Source: Clostridioides difficile
GTDB taxonomy: Bacteria > Bacillota > Clostridia > Peptostreptococcales > Peptostreptococcaceae
Assembly: GCF_001299635.1 (NCBI RefSeq)
Contig: NZ_JRHN01000040.1
Coordinates: 1 to 42,925 of the forward strand
Reading direction: 5' to 3'
DNA length: 42,925 nt
In this document: positions 35,844-42,925 of the stretch, piece after piece
Position numbering within the stretch: the first letter of the stretch is position 1
How the letters are laid out: every line of letters begins with the position of its first letter
Notes under the pieces: generated by a model
Seen by the model: only the letters and a program-made list of their open reading frames with translations
Told to the model about the DNA's origin: nothing
The model's database searches: none
Made by a program: the position numbers and the translations under genes

Positions 35844-35885
35844 ATAGTGCATATGGCGTTATCTAACAAACACTATATGCACTAT
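35844..35885 (-). terminator. Terminator between the two-component system and the ABC exporter
   Basis: Arms ATAGTGCATAT / ATATGCACTAT with a 20-nt loop. On the minus strand the structure is followed by TTTTTATTT, 60 bp after the kinase stop. It implies separate promoters for the regulator pair and the exporter. Confidence 0.8.
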
Positions 35886-35945
35886 CTCCAAAGATTTTAA
35901 ATATAAATTTTTTATAAACATTACACTTACTTTTTAATATTGTTC

Positions 35946-37019
35946 TCAATTTTTCATATAGATATTGAATGTAGTTCCAACTTTTTTCTGAGAATCGACT
36001 TTTATAAACCCACTCTGTTTATTTATAATCTCTCTTGCTAAATACAGCCCTACTCCTATCCCATCTATATTTGTGACTTCTATACTTCTATAAAACCTCT
36101 TAAATATATTATTTATATCGCTCTCATCTATACCTATTCCAGTATCACTTATAATAATCTTAGTAAAGATGTCCATCTTATCAACTTTTATTCCTACCTT
36201 ACCACCTTCAGGCGTATATTTGACTGCATTTTCTATAATATTAAATAGAGCTTCACCAGTCCACTTTTTATCATGATAAACCTCTACCTTATCATCTAAA
36301 TCAATTTCTAGTGATATATTTTTCTCCTCAAGCCTTAAAAACACACCACTTAAAGCACTTGCGATAGTATCGCTTATTCTGCTTTTAGTTGCATTTAAAG
36401 ATATAATTCCTGTTTCTAATCTCGATATTTTTATAAGAGAATTTCCCAACCAGTCTAATTTGTTTACCTGATTTTGCATATTTTCTAAAAACGATACTTG
36501 ATTTTTTCTATCCAATTCTTTTTGCAATAAAGTCTCATTATACATTGATATATTAGCTATTGGTATTTTTATTTGATGTGATATATCTGATATTAAAGTT
36601 TTTATATTTTCTTTTTCATCTACATATTTATTATTTTTAATTTCAATTATCTCTATCATATGTTTTACTTTATTTTGAACTTTTGCAGTTAAAGTATCTT
36701 CATTTAAATTAAACTTAATATTTTTATTACCTGCTATAAAATCATCTATATTACATACAATATTATTACTAAAGTCAACTATATCTCTTCTTATTTTAAA
36801 TACAAAAAATAATGATATTAGAAACATAAAGATTATAAAAATTAAAATAATACAATCAATATTTTTAATAATATCAATTGAATCAGAATACATATACAAG
36901 ATTTTATTAGTTTGTGATTTTATAACTATAAAGGTTAAGATAGATACTATAAAATATACAATAGAAATACTTTTATAGTAGTTTTTCGTTGAAGTTTTGC
37001 TATTTCTCATCTTGTTCAC
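35946..37019 (-). CDS. Sensor histidine kinase (OmpR-class partner, short extracellular loop)
   Basis: A 357-residue kinase starting at a GTG inside the response-regulator gene (20-bp overlap). Two helices (about 18-37 and 56-75) enclose a loop of only about 18 residues. A HAMP-like linker follows, then the HisKA H-box DISHQIKIPIANI with H148. The ATPase has the N-box FNIIENAVKYTPEGG, G1 SDTGIGID, F-box FKRFYR and G2 GVGLYLAREI. The tiny sensor loop is typical of BceS-type intramembrane kinases, which take their signal from the partner FtsX exporter encoded next door. Confidence 0.93.
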   Translation of the reverse strand: MNKMRNSKTSTKNYYKSISIVYFIVSILTFIVIKSQTNKILYMYSDSIDIIKNIDCIILIFIIFMFLISLFFVFKIRRDIVDFSNNIVCNIDDFIAGNKNIKFNLNEDTLTAKVQNKVKHMIEIIEIKNNKYVDEKENIKTLISDISHQIKIPIANISMYNETLLQKELDRKNQVSFLENMQNQVNKLDWLGNSLIKISRLETGIISLNATKSRISDTIASALSGVFLRLEEKNISLEIDLDDKVEVYHDKKWTGEALFNIIENAVKYTPEGGKVGIKVDKMDIFTKIIISDTGIGIDESDINNIFKRFYRSIEVTNIDGIGVGLYLAREIINKQSGFIKVDSQKKVGTTFNIYMKN

Positions 37020-37692
37020 CAGCCCACATATATCCTATTCCATAGACAGTCCTTATATATTTATGCTTAGACGTTTTTTGGTCTATTCGTTTTCTCAATC
37101 TATTTATATTTACAGTTAGTGCATGTTCTTCCATATATTCACTATCGCTATCCCATATTGCATCTATCAATGCTTGTCTTGTAACTATTTCATTTTTATG
37201 TTGTACTAATTGTTTTAGAATCTTATATTCTATAGGTGAAAAAACTATACTTTCATTGTTTCTACTAACTGTCATTTTGTCAAAATTAAATTCAAAATCA
37301 CCCTCAATTAAAATATTTTCTTGTATATCACTACCACATCTTCTAAGCAGTGCTTTTATTCTCTGCATTAATATGTTTATACTAAATGGTTTTGTTATAT
37401 AATCATCTGCTCCTATCTTAAATCCATTTACAATATCAGATTCCATATCACAAGCTGTCAAAAAAAGAATACCTATCTTTGAATCATTCCTTATATCTTT
37501 ACAAAATTCAAATCCACTTCCATCAGGAAGATTTATATCTAGTATAATTAGATTTATTTTTTCTGTCTTAAACTTTTCTTTTGCTTCCTTTAGATTATAT
37601 GTTGATATAACTTGAAAGCCTTCACTTTGCAAGTTAAAACATATACCATTATTAAGCATGACATCATCTTCCACAACCATTATAGTCTCCAT
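37000..37692 (-). CDS. OmpR/PhoB-family response regulator
   Basis: A 230-residue regulator. The receiver (about 1-118) begins TIMVVEDDVML, with phosphoacceptor D52 in LIILDINLPDGSG and the conserved lysine in DDYITKPFS. The winged-helix output domain (about 130-226) includes FSPIEYKILKQLVQHKNEIV and INRLRKRID, ending VYGIGYMW. The ATG follows GGGGGAAATAAA. It is the first gene of a pair with the kinase and probably drives the exporter genes about 1.3 kb downstream. Confidence 0.94.
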   Translation of the reverse strand: METIMVVEDDVMLNNGICFNLQSEGFQVISTYNLKEAKEKFKTEKINLIILDINLPDGSGFEFCKDIRNDSKIGILFLTACDMESDIVNGFKIGADDYITKPFSINILMQRIKALLRRCGSDIQENILIEGDFEFNFDKMTVSRNNESIVFSPIEYKILKQLVQHKNEIVTRQALIDAIWDSDSEYMEEHALTVNINRLRKRIDQKTSKHKYIRTVYGIGYMWAGEQDEK

Positions 37693-37813
37693 TTTATTTC
37701 CCCCAAACTACATATGTATACTGAATTATTAATCTTTTAGTTTCTTTTATTATACTAATTTTATTTTCTCAAATACTACTATTTTGCATAATTTTTTATC
37801 ATGCACAACAAAA

Positions 37814-37850
37814 AGAGTGTATATTTAGTAATTTACTCAGTATACACTCT
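37814..37850 (-). terminator. Intrinsic terminator of the cupin gene
   Basis: Stem AGAGTGTATA / TATACACTCT with a 17-nt loop, followed on the minus strand by TTTTTGTTG. It separates the cupin gene from the response regulator gene. Confidence 0.8.
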
Positions 37851-37930
37851 ATGCTATTTACATTTTATATGAAATATTAATATTTACTACTTTTAATATC
37901 ATCTCTATTTCAACGTCATATCTAAAATTT

Positions 37931-38344
37931 TTATTTGAGTTTACTATAATCTTCATCAGATACAGGCTCCAGCCATTCATTGAAAGCACCTTCAGCTGGC
38001 ACCTCTATAGCTAAATGCTGAAACCAACTATCAGGTGTAGCTCCATGCCAGTGCTTTATTTCTGGTGGTATGTTTACTACATCACCTGCATGTAATTCCT
38101 GAGCTGGATTTCCAAATTCTTGATAATATCCTCTACCTCCAGTTACAAGTAAAATCTGACCACCCTTATGATGTACATGCCACGAATTTATTGTAGAAGG
38201 TGCAAATGTTACATTACCAACTGCCACACCCTTAGTAGTGAGCATATTCAGATAACATTCTCCTGTAAAATACTGCGCAAATGCTTTATTTTCTTCTCCA
38301 ATAGGAAAAACTGCTCCTATACCTAAATCTTTTTCTCTACTCAT
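37931..38344 (-). CDS. Single-domain cupin protein
   Basis: A 137-residue protein with one cupin barrel. The first motif has WHVHHKGGQILLV, the second HAGDVVNIPPEIKHWHGAT, giving metal-binding His residues and a Glu/Gln position. The N-terminal GECYLNML and C-terminal EWLEPVSDEDY match the small cupins that often accompany carboxymuconolactone decarboxylases, flavodoxins or AKRs. The ATG follows GGGGGATGAGAA. Its promoter has the same 19-bp-spacer palindrome as the aldo/keto reductase, linking it to the AdhR-like MerR regulator. The role is probably electrophile or quinone handling; the substrate is unknown. Confidence 0.9.
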   Translation of the reverse strand: MSREKDLGIGAVFPIGEENKAFAQYFTGECYLNMLTTKGVAVGNVTFAPSTINSWHVHHKGGQILLVTGGRGYYQEFGNPAQELHAGDVVNIPPEIKHWHGATPDSWFQHLAIEVPAEGAFNEWLEPVSDEDYSKLK

Positions 38345-38385
38345 TTCTCATCCCCCTATGCCTAATCTAATTTTTTTACACTCTA

Positions 38386-38416
38386 AGTATACAACTTGAA
38401 GTTAACTCTAAGGCAA
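38386..38416 (-). promoter_or_regulatory. MerR-type promoter and operator of the cupin gene
   Basis: Minus-strand TTGCCT (plus 38411-38416), 19-bp spacer, TATACT (plus 38386-38391). The spacer holds the imperfect palindrome CTTGAAGTTAACTCTAAG (38395-38412), centred on GTTAAC and sharing the arm pattern of the site at 8500-8519. The predicted start lies about 35 nt before the cupin ATG. Confidence 0.78.
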
Positions 38417-38466
38417 TAGTTTTTATCAGGATAATTTAACTTTTAATTTATATTTATTCATTAAAT

Positions 38467-39231
38467 CTATTCTTTTAAATCTTCATCATCTATTATAGAT
38501 TTTCTTATATTCAATAATTGGTCCACAAATTGATTAGCAGGAGAATTTAAAATATTCTTAGGAGTGTCATACTGTTGAATAACTCCATGATTTAATACCA
38601 AAGTCTTTGTGCCTAAAATCAAGGCTTCATAAATATCATGTGTAATAAATATAATTGTAACTCCTGTTTTTTTATGAATTTCTTTTATCTCTTTCTGTAA
38701 TTGCTTTCGTGTAATCTCATCTACTGCTCCAAAAGGTTCATCCATAAGTAAAATTTCTGGAGAAGAAGCTAGAGCCCTTGCAATACCTACACGTTGTTGT
38801 TGACCACCAGATAATTCCGATGGATAACGAACTTTCATATCATTTGGCAAGCCTACTATCCCCATCCACTTGTCTACAGCACTTTTCACTTCTGATTTAT
38901 TTTTTTTATTGAGAAGATTTGGTACATATGAAATATTTTCTTCAACAGTCATATGAGGAAAAAGAACACTTCCCTGTACACAATATCCTATTTTTCTTCT
39001 TAATTTAATTAAATCCTCGTTTTTAATATCTGTTTGATTTATCAATATACTTCCTCTATCTGGCAAAATTAAACCATTAATCATTTTTAAAAGTGTTGTC
39101 TTCCCTGAGCCAGATGAACCAATAACAGTTAAAAATTCTCCTTTTTCTATATCTAAATCAAGATTATTTATTATAGATTTATCATCATATTGTTTTTCAA
39201 TATTTTTAAATTGTATAATAGGTGTCATCAT
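38467..39231 (-). CDS. opuCA: Glycine betaine/carnitine/choline ABC transporter ATPase
   Basis: A 254-residue ATPase of the OpuCA/ProV group. It has Walker A GSSGSGKTTLLK, the Q-loop in GYCVQGSVLFPHMTV, signature LSGGQQQRVGIARALA, Walker B ILLMDEPFGAVDE and the H-loop in FITHDIYEA. It stops right after the ATPase core and lacks the tandem CBS domains that sense ionic strength in full-length OpuCA (about 380 residues), so osmotic gating may differ. The ATG lies after GGAGGAAAT. It is 11 bp downstream of the permease/binding-protein fusion. Confidence 0.9.
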   Translation of the reverse strand: MMTPIIQFKNIEKQYDDKSIINNLDLDIEKGEFLTVIGSSGSGKTTLLKMINGLILPDRGSILINQTDIKNEDLIKLRRKIGYCVQGSVLFPHMTVEENISYVPNLLNKKNKSEVKSAVDKWMGIVGLPNDMKVRYPSELSGGQQQRVGIARALASSPEILLMDEPFGAVDEITRKQLQKEIKEIHKKTGVTIIFITHDIYEALILGTKTLVLNHGVIQQYDTPKNILNSPANQFVDQLLNIRKSIIDDEDLKE

Positions 39232-39242
39232 ATTTCCTCCAA

Positions 39243-40778
39243 TTATAAAAGACCTTTTTTATTCAAAAACTCACGTGCAACATCTCTAGGTTCTAAATTA
39301 TTGTTTTCTACATCATAATTCATTTTAGCCATTTCTTTATCAGTCAAAATATTTTCAACCACTTTAAATACTTTTGATAACTCTGGATGCTCCTCTAACA
39401 CTTCTGAACGAACAACATTTCCACATTGATAAGATGGATAGAAGTTTTTATCATCTTTTAAAACTACAACGTCCGAAACACTATACTGACCATCAGTTGT
39501 GAATATAGGCATTACATCAATTTTACCCTCATTGATAGCTTGATATTTTAATCCAATATCTAAATCAACTGTATTTTTAAAGTTTAATCCATACGTATTA
39601 CACAATGGAGTATATCCGTCCTCTCTCTCATAAAAATCATACTCTGCTCCAAACGTCAATTTAGAAGATATCTCTTTTAAATCTGATATATTTTTTAAAT
39701 TATATTTTTCTGCAACTTCTTTTCTAACTGCTAATGCATAACTATTAGAAAAACCATACATACCAGTCCATTGCATCTTAAGTTTATTTTTGTATTCTGA
39801 TTGTAGTTTATTAAACATATCTTCAGTATATAATTCATTTTTCTTAAGTACCATATTCCAGCCTGTTCCTGTATACTCTGGATAAATATCAAATTCCCCA
39901 TTTTCCATAGCTGGCTGAATATTAGACGTTCCTCCACCTACACCTTGTGTAATCTCTACTTTTAAACCTGTATTCTTTTCAATTAAAATATCCAACATCT
40001 CACCAAGGATATATTGTTCAGTCATAGGTTTTGTAGCAATATGAATAGTTTGAGTTTTTGAAGAATTAAAGAAGTATGATGTAAAGATGGCTAGCACTAT
40101 AATAAGACTTCCTAGAATGGCAAAAACTTTTTTTCTATTTTTCTTTTTTCTTTTTCTTTGAAAAAATCTTTCTACTAATCCTAAAATAAAATCAAATACT
40201 AACGCTAATAAAGCGATAAGTATACTTCCAGTGATTGTCATCACTGTATTATTTGTTGTGATTCCTCTATATATGGCTACACCTAGTCCTCCTGCACCTA
40301 TAAACGAGGCAATACCAGCTAATGCAATTGTCATAATGACCATGTTTCTAATACCAGACATGATAACTGGTAGAGCTAGTGGAAGCTTTATTTTATATAG
40401 TATCTGAAAGTCTGTACTTCCCATCCCTCTAGCTGCTTCAAGGATATTTTTATCTACGTTAGTGATTCCAGTATATGTATTTCTAACCATAGGTAATAGT
40501 GCATAAATAGTAAGGGCAATAACAGCAGTAGTATTTCCAATCCCAGAAAATGGTATTAGAAATCCTAACATAGAAATGGATGGAATTGTATATAGAAAAT
40601 TGATAGTTCCCAATATAGGTTTAGAAGAACTATGAAATTCACTTACAATAATACCAATTATCCCACCTAAAACAATTGCGATTATTATAGAAATAATAGA
40701 AATTGTCAAATGCTCTATAGATAATTTTATAAAAAAATCACTTCTCTCAGATAATAATGTCAAGATATCATTTATCAT
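39243..40778 (-). CDS. opuCC: OpuC permease fused to substrate-binding protein
   Basis: A 511-residue fusion. Residues about 1-210 form an OpuCB-type permease of five or six helices with the EAARGMGSTDFQILYKIKLP coupling-helix motif. After a basic linker and another helix (about 222-240), residues about 245-511 form an OpuCC/ProX-type choline/betaine-binding domain (IHIATKPMTEQYILGEMLDI, YPEYTGTGW, FPSY-like NFYPSYQCGN). The helix anchors the binding domain outside the membrane. Such fusions are standard in Clostridia and lactic acid bacteria. It takes up compatible solutes under osmotic stress. The ATG follows AAAGGAGTGAGATAA. Confidence 0.92.
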   Translation of the reverse strand: MINDILTLLSERSDFFIKLSIEHLTISIISIIIAIVLGGIIGIIVSEFHSSSKPILGTINFLYTIPSISMLGFLIPFSGIGNTTAVIALTIYALLPMVRNTYTGITNVDKNILEAARGMGSTDFQILYKIKLPLALPVIMSGIRNMVIMTIALAGIASFIGAGGLGVAIYRGITTNNTVMTITGSILIALLALVFDFILGLVERFFQRKRKKKNRKKVFAILGSLIIVLAIFTSYFFNSSKTQTIHIATKPMTEQYILGEMLDILIEKNTGLKVEITQGVGGGTSNIQPAMENGEFDIYPEYTGTGWNMVLKKNELYTEDMFNKLQSEYKNKLKMQWTGMYGFSNSYALAVRKEVAEKYNLKNISDLKEISSKLTFGAEYDFYEREDGYTPLCNTYGLNFKNTVDLDIGLKYQAINEGKIDVMPIFTTDGQYSVSDVVVLKDDKNFYPSYQCGNVVRSEVLEEHPELSKVFKVVENILTDKEMAKMNYDVENNNLEPRDVAREFLNKKGLL

Positions 40779-41133
40779 TTATCTCACTCCTTTTTATGAG
40801 TTTTACTTAACAAGATTTAAAATTTAATTTAGTAATAACCCTTATTTTAATATATCAATAAATTATTCCATAAATTACATGTTAAGATTATAATATCAAA
40901 CTTGCAAGTAGGCACAAAAAAGTAACTATTGGAGAATAATTGCTCAATATTCTCCCTAAAAATAATAAAAAATGCCAGAACCGTTAAAAGCTTGATATCT
41001 AAACGGATTTCTGACACTATATTTAATTAAATTTGAATATTTCTCATATTATTTACTACTGTTAAGTTTAAGTATCATTTTATATACCCACTCTACTCAT
41101 TAATATATCATTATATTAATTATATTTTATTTA
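40779..41133. other. Spacer between opuC and the UvrA-like gene
   Basis: About 355 bp. It holds the tandem hairpins at 40931-41016 and, nearer opuCC, an AT-rich leader without a promoter I can call with confidence. No ORF is visible. Confidence 0.4.
40973..41016 (-). terminator. Terminator of the UvrA-like gene, with a second hairpin beside it
   Basis: Arms TGCCAGAA-CCGTT / AACGG-TTCTGACA (one G-U pair, one bulge). On the minus strand TTTTTTATTATTTTT follows. A second hairpin, GGAGAATA / TATTCTCC at 40931-40955, lies immediately downstream. Together they separate the UvrA-like gene from opuC. Confidence 0.75.
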
Positions 41134-42809
41134 TTATACTATATATTTTGCTGTTAATGATACTCTATTGTTGCACAATTGTTTTGGAGTTCCTTCAAAT
41201 ATTACTTTTCCACCTTTTGCTCCACCTTCAGGACCTATATCAATAATCCAGTCTGCTCTTTTAATTACATCTATATTATGTTCAATTATTATAACTGTAT
41301 TTCCATTATCTACAATTTCTTCAATTATACTTATAAAATTTTCAATATCTGCCATATGAAGTCCTGTTGTAGGCTCATCCAATATATATACTGAGCTTTC
41401 CTTATTTAATTCACTAGCAAGCTTTAATCTTTGACATTCTCCTCCAGATAATGTATCGAGAGTTTGCCCTAAAGTAAGGTATCCGATACCCATTTTTTCA
41501 ATACATTGTAATTTTGTTTTAATCTGTCTTAAACTAAAAAATTCAATCGCATCTAATACGGATATTTCAAGAACTTCTATTATATTCTTCCCTTGAAATT
41601 TATATTCTAAAACCTCTTTTTTAAATTTTTTGCCTTCACAAATATTACAAGTGTTCTTTATACTATCCATAAAAGCAAGATTCATTTCTACTATTCCAGA
41701 CCCCTTACAATTATCACAAGCCCCCTCTGAGTTTGAACTAAATAAAGAAGCCTTCACTCCATTTGTTTTTGCAAATACGCTTCTTATATTGTTCATAATG
41801 CCACTATATGTTGCTAAACTTGACCTTGAGTTTACTGATACAGGACTTTGGTCTATAAGTACAGCATTAGGATTTTGCTTTAAGAATTCATCCTTAATTA
41901 AAGTGCTTTTACCTGCACCTGCTACTCCTGTAACTAAAGTCAACACGCCCTTAGGTATTTTAATAGATATATTTTTTAAGTTGTTTGTATTGCAGTTTTT
42001 AAGTTCTAAATATCCTCTATGCTCTCTTACATTTTCTTTAATAGAAAGAGATTTATTTAAGGCATTCCCTGTAACCGTTCCACTTACAAGTAGATTGTCA
42101 TAACTTCCTTCATACACAATTTTTCCACCATACTTACCAGCCTTTGGCCCCACATCTACAATGTGGTCTGCAATCTTAATGACATCTAGGTCATGTTCAA
42201 CAACTATAATTGTATTTCCTTTATCACATAATTGTTTTAGAAGTTTATTTAATTTATATACATCTCTTGGATGAAGCCCTACACTCGGCTCATCAAAGAT
42301 ATACATTAAATCAACGAGATTACTATTCAGATATTTGACCATCTTTATACGCTGAGATTCACCTCCTGATAGTGAAGATGTCTCTCTATCTAAACTTAAA
42401 TATCCAAGACCTATATCTATTATACTATTTAATTTTTCTATTATTCCCTTAAGTAAAGGTTGTGCTTCTACTTTATCTATATTTTTAATAACTTCAACTA
42501 ATTCATCAATTTGCATACTAGTTAAATCTGCTATATTATAGCCATTAATTAAAGACTTGTACACTCTTTCATGAAGTCTTCTCCCATTACATACAGGACA
42601 TTTGTCTTCTATGAGAAGTTTACTCAACTTTTTCTTAGTAGTGTCTGATATTTCACCCTCTTTACTTAAATATAGACGATTAAATTTAACCATTAATCCT
42701 TCATATGTCATGTTTGATTGACCAGCATTTTCTATTTTAATCTTTTCTGCTTTACCATATAAAAATTTTTTTAGTTCTCTTTCTGTATAATCACATATTC
42801 TTTTGTCAT
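41134..42809 (-). pseudogene. UvrA-like ABC ATPase, 5' part cut off by an IS200/IS605-type element
   Basis: The open frame runs unbroken from the stop at 41134 to 42809, about 558 codons, and encodes UvrA class II sequence throughout. It starts in the insertion domain of the first ATPase, with the CPVCNGRRLHERVYK zinc motif, signature LSGGESQRIKM and DEPSVGLHPRD. The complete second half has Walker A GVAGAGKSTLI, zinc pairs CDNCKGSG / CNICEGKKF, LSGGECQRLKLA and DEPTTGLHMAD. The first Walker A is absent. Family-like sequence continues upstream of the ATG at 42711 (CDYTERELKKFLYGKAEKIK) right to the element end at 42810. That ATG, which lacks a Shine-Dalgarno, is therefore probably not a natural start. 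Confidence 0.85.
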
Positions 42810-42925
42810 TCTGAACCTCCCATGACTAAAGTCACAGGGTTCCTGCTTCATAGAATTTTGCATACTAAAATATGTCTTACCAATTCTCCACAGGCTATCC
42901 CCGTAGTTCCTACGGTTCTTACATA
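42810..42925 (-). mobile_element. Right end of an IS200/IS605-type element (tnpB 3' end and terminal hairpin)
   Basis: From 42810 rightward the sequence stops being UvrA-like. It shows the usual 3' end of a TnpB element read on the minus strand: the tnpB C-terminus, a stop, then CCTGTGACTTTAGTCATGGG with the imperfect subterminal hairpin TGACT-TT-AGTCA, then AGGTTCAGA at the border. The first 50 bp are repeated as a remnant at 25759. The element's body and left end lie outside the window. In this family the right end also encodes the 3' part of the guide (omega) RNA. Confidence 0.75.
42848..42925 (-). CDS. tnpB: TnpB-family RNA-guided nuclease/transposase-associated protein (C-terminal fragment)
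   Basis: The last 25 codons and TGA stop of a minus-strand gene continuing beyond the window. They encode YVRTVGTTGIACGELVRHIL followed by VCKIL. The VGTTGI-ACGE pattern is the usual TnpB/OrfB C-terminal tail of Clostridial IS605/IS1341-like elements. Only this tail is visible, so whether the nuclease is intact cannot be judged. Confidence 0.65.
   Translation of the reverse strand, partial: YVRTVGTTGIACGELVRHILVCKIL

Overview
The window looks like chromosomal DNA of a low-GC Firmicute, most probably Clostridioides difficile or a very close relative. The reasons are very AT-rich spacers, strong AGGAGG/GGGGG-type ribosome binding sites, a CWB2-repeat cell wall protein with PepSY repeats, a fused OpuC permease/binding protein, and a sigma-54 regulated amino-acid operon. 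I recognise no rRNA, tRNA, CRISPR array or riboswitch.

Region 1 (1-5040, minus strand) is a catabolic island: ridA, a sigma-54 enhancer-binding regulator, diaminopropionate ammonia-lyase and a YgeY-type M20 hydrolase. Two GG-N10-GC promoters (about 1942 and 4871), each with the same three-half-site enhancer element about 110 bp further upstream, tie ridA and dpaL-ygeY into one regulon. Region 2 (5040-8850) has decayed genes, a hypothetical protein, and an aldo/keto reductase - MerR - flavodoxin cluster. The MerR is AdhR-like, with Cys52. A MerR-type promoter with a 19-bp spacer and a palindromic operator precedes the reductase and recurs, 30 kb away, in front of a cupin gene at 38 kb.

Region 3 (9-16.2 kb) holds a secreted cell-wall-binding protein, then a BceAB-like ABC exporter with a NarL/ComP-like two-component system. 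Region 4 (16.2-24.3 kb) has a protein with a phage-type C-terminal domain, then a cluster of AraC regulator, UvrA-like ATPase (in-frame TAG inside its second ABC signature), class C serine hydrolase, a MerR regulator with two DNA-binding domains, and an MFS exporter whose leader has a perfect 16-bp hairpin touching its Shine-Dalgarno. Region 5 (24.6-32.2 kb) holds a YidC paralogue with a small membrane protein, a nitroreductase, MarR-MATE, PadR with two flavodoxin-like proteins, a DUF3781 protein and an AraC regulator. MarR and PadR each have readable twin operators. A perfect 13 x 7-bp repeat lies just upstream of the PadR promoter.

Region 6 (32.4-42.9 kb, minus strand) holds an OmpR-type two-component system with an FtsX-type ABC exporter, the cupin gene, an OpuC compatible-solute transporter, and a second UvrA-like gene whose 5' part is cut off by the right end of an IS200/IS605-type (TnpB) element running off the window. 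A lone decayed copy of the same right end lies at 25.76 kb.

Overall this is an accessory/stress region rich in one-component regulators paired with exporters or redox enzymes, with several visible gene-decay events. All functions are read from sequence alone; no database search was run.
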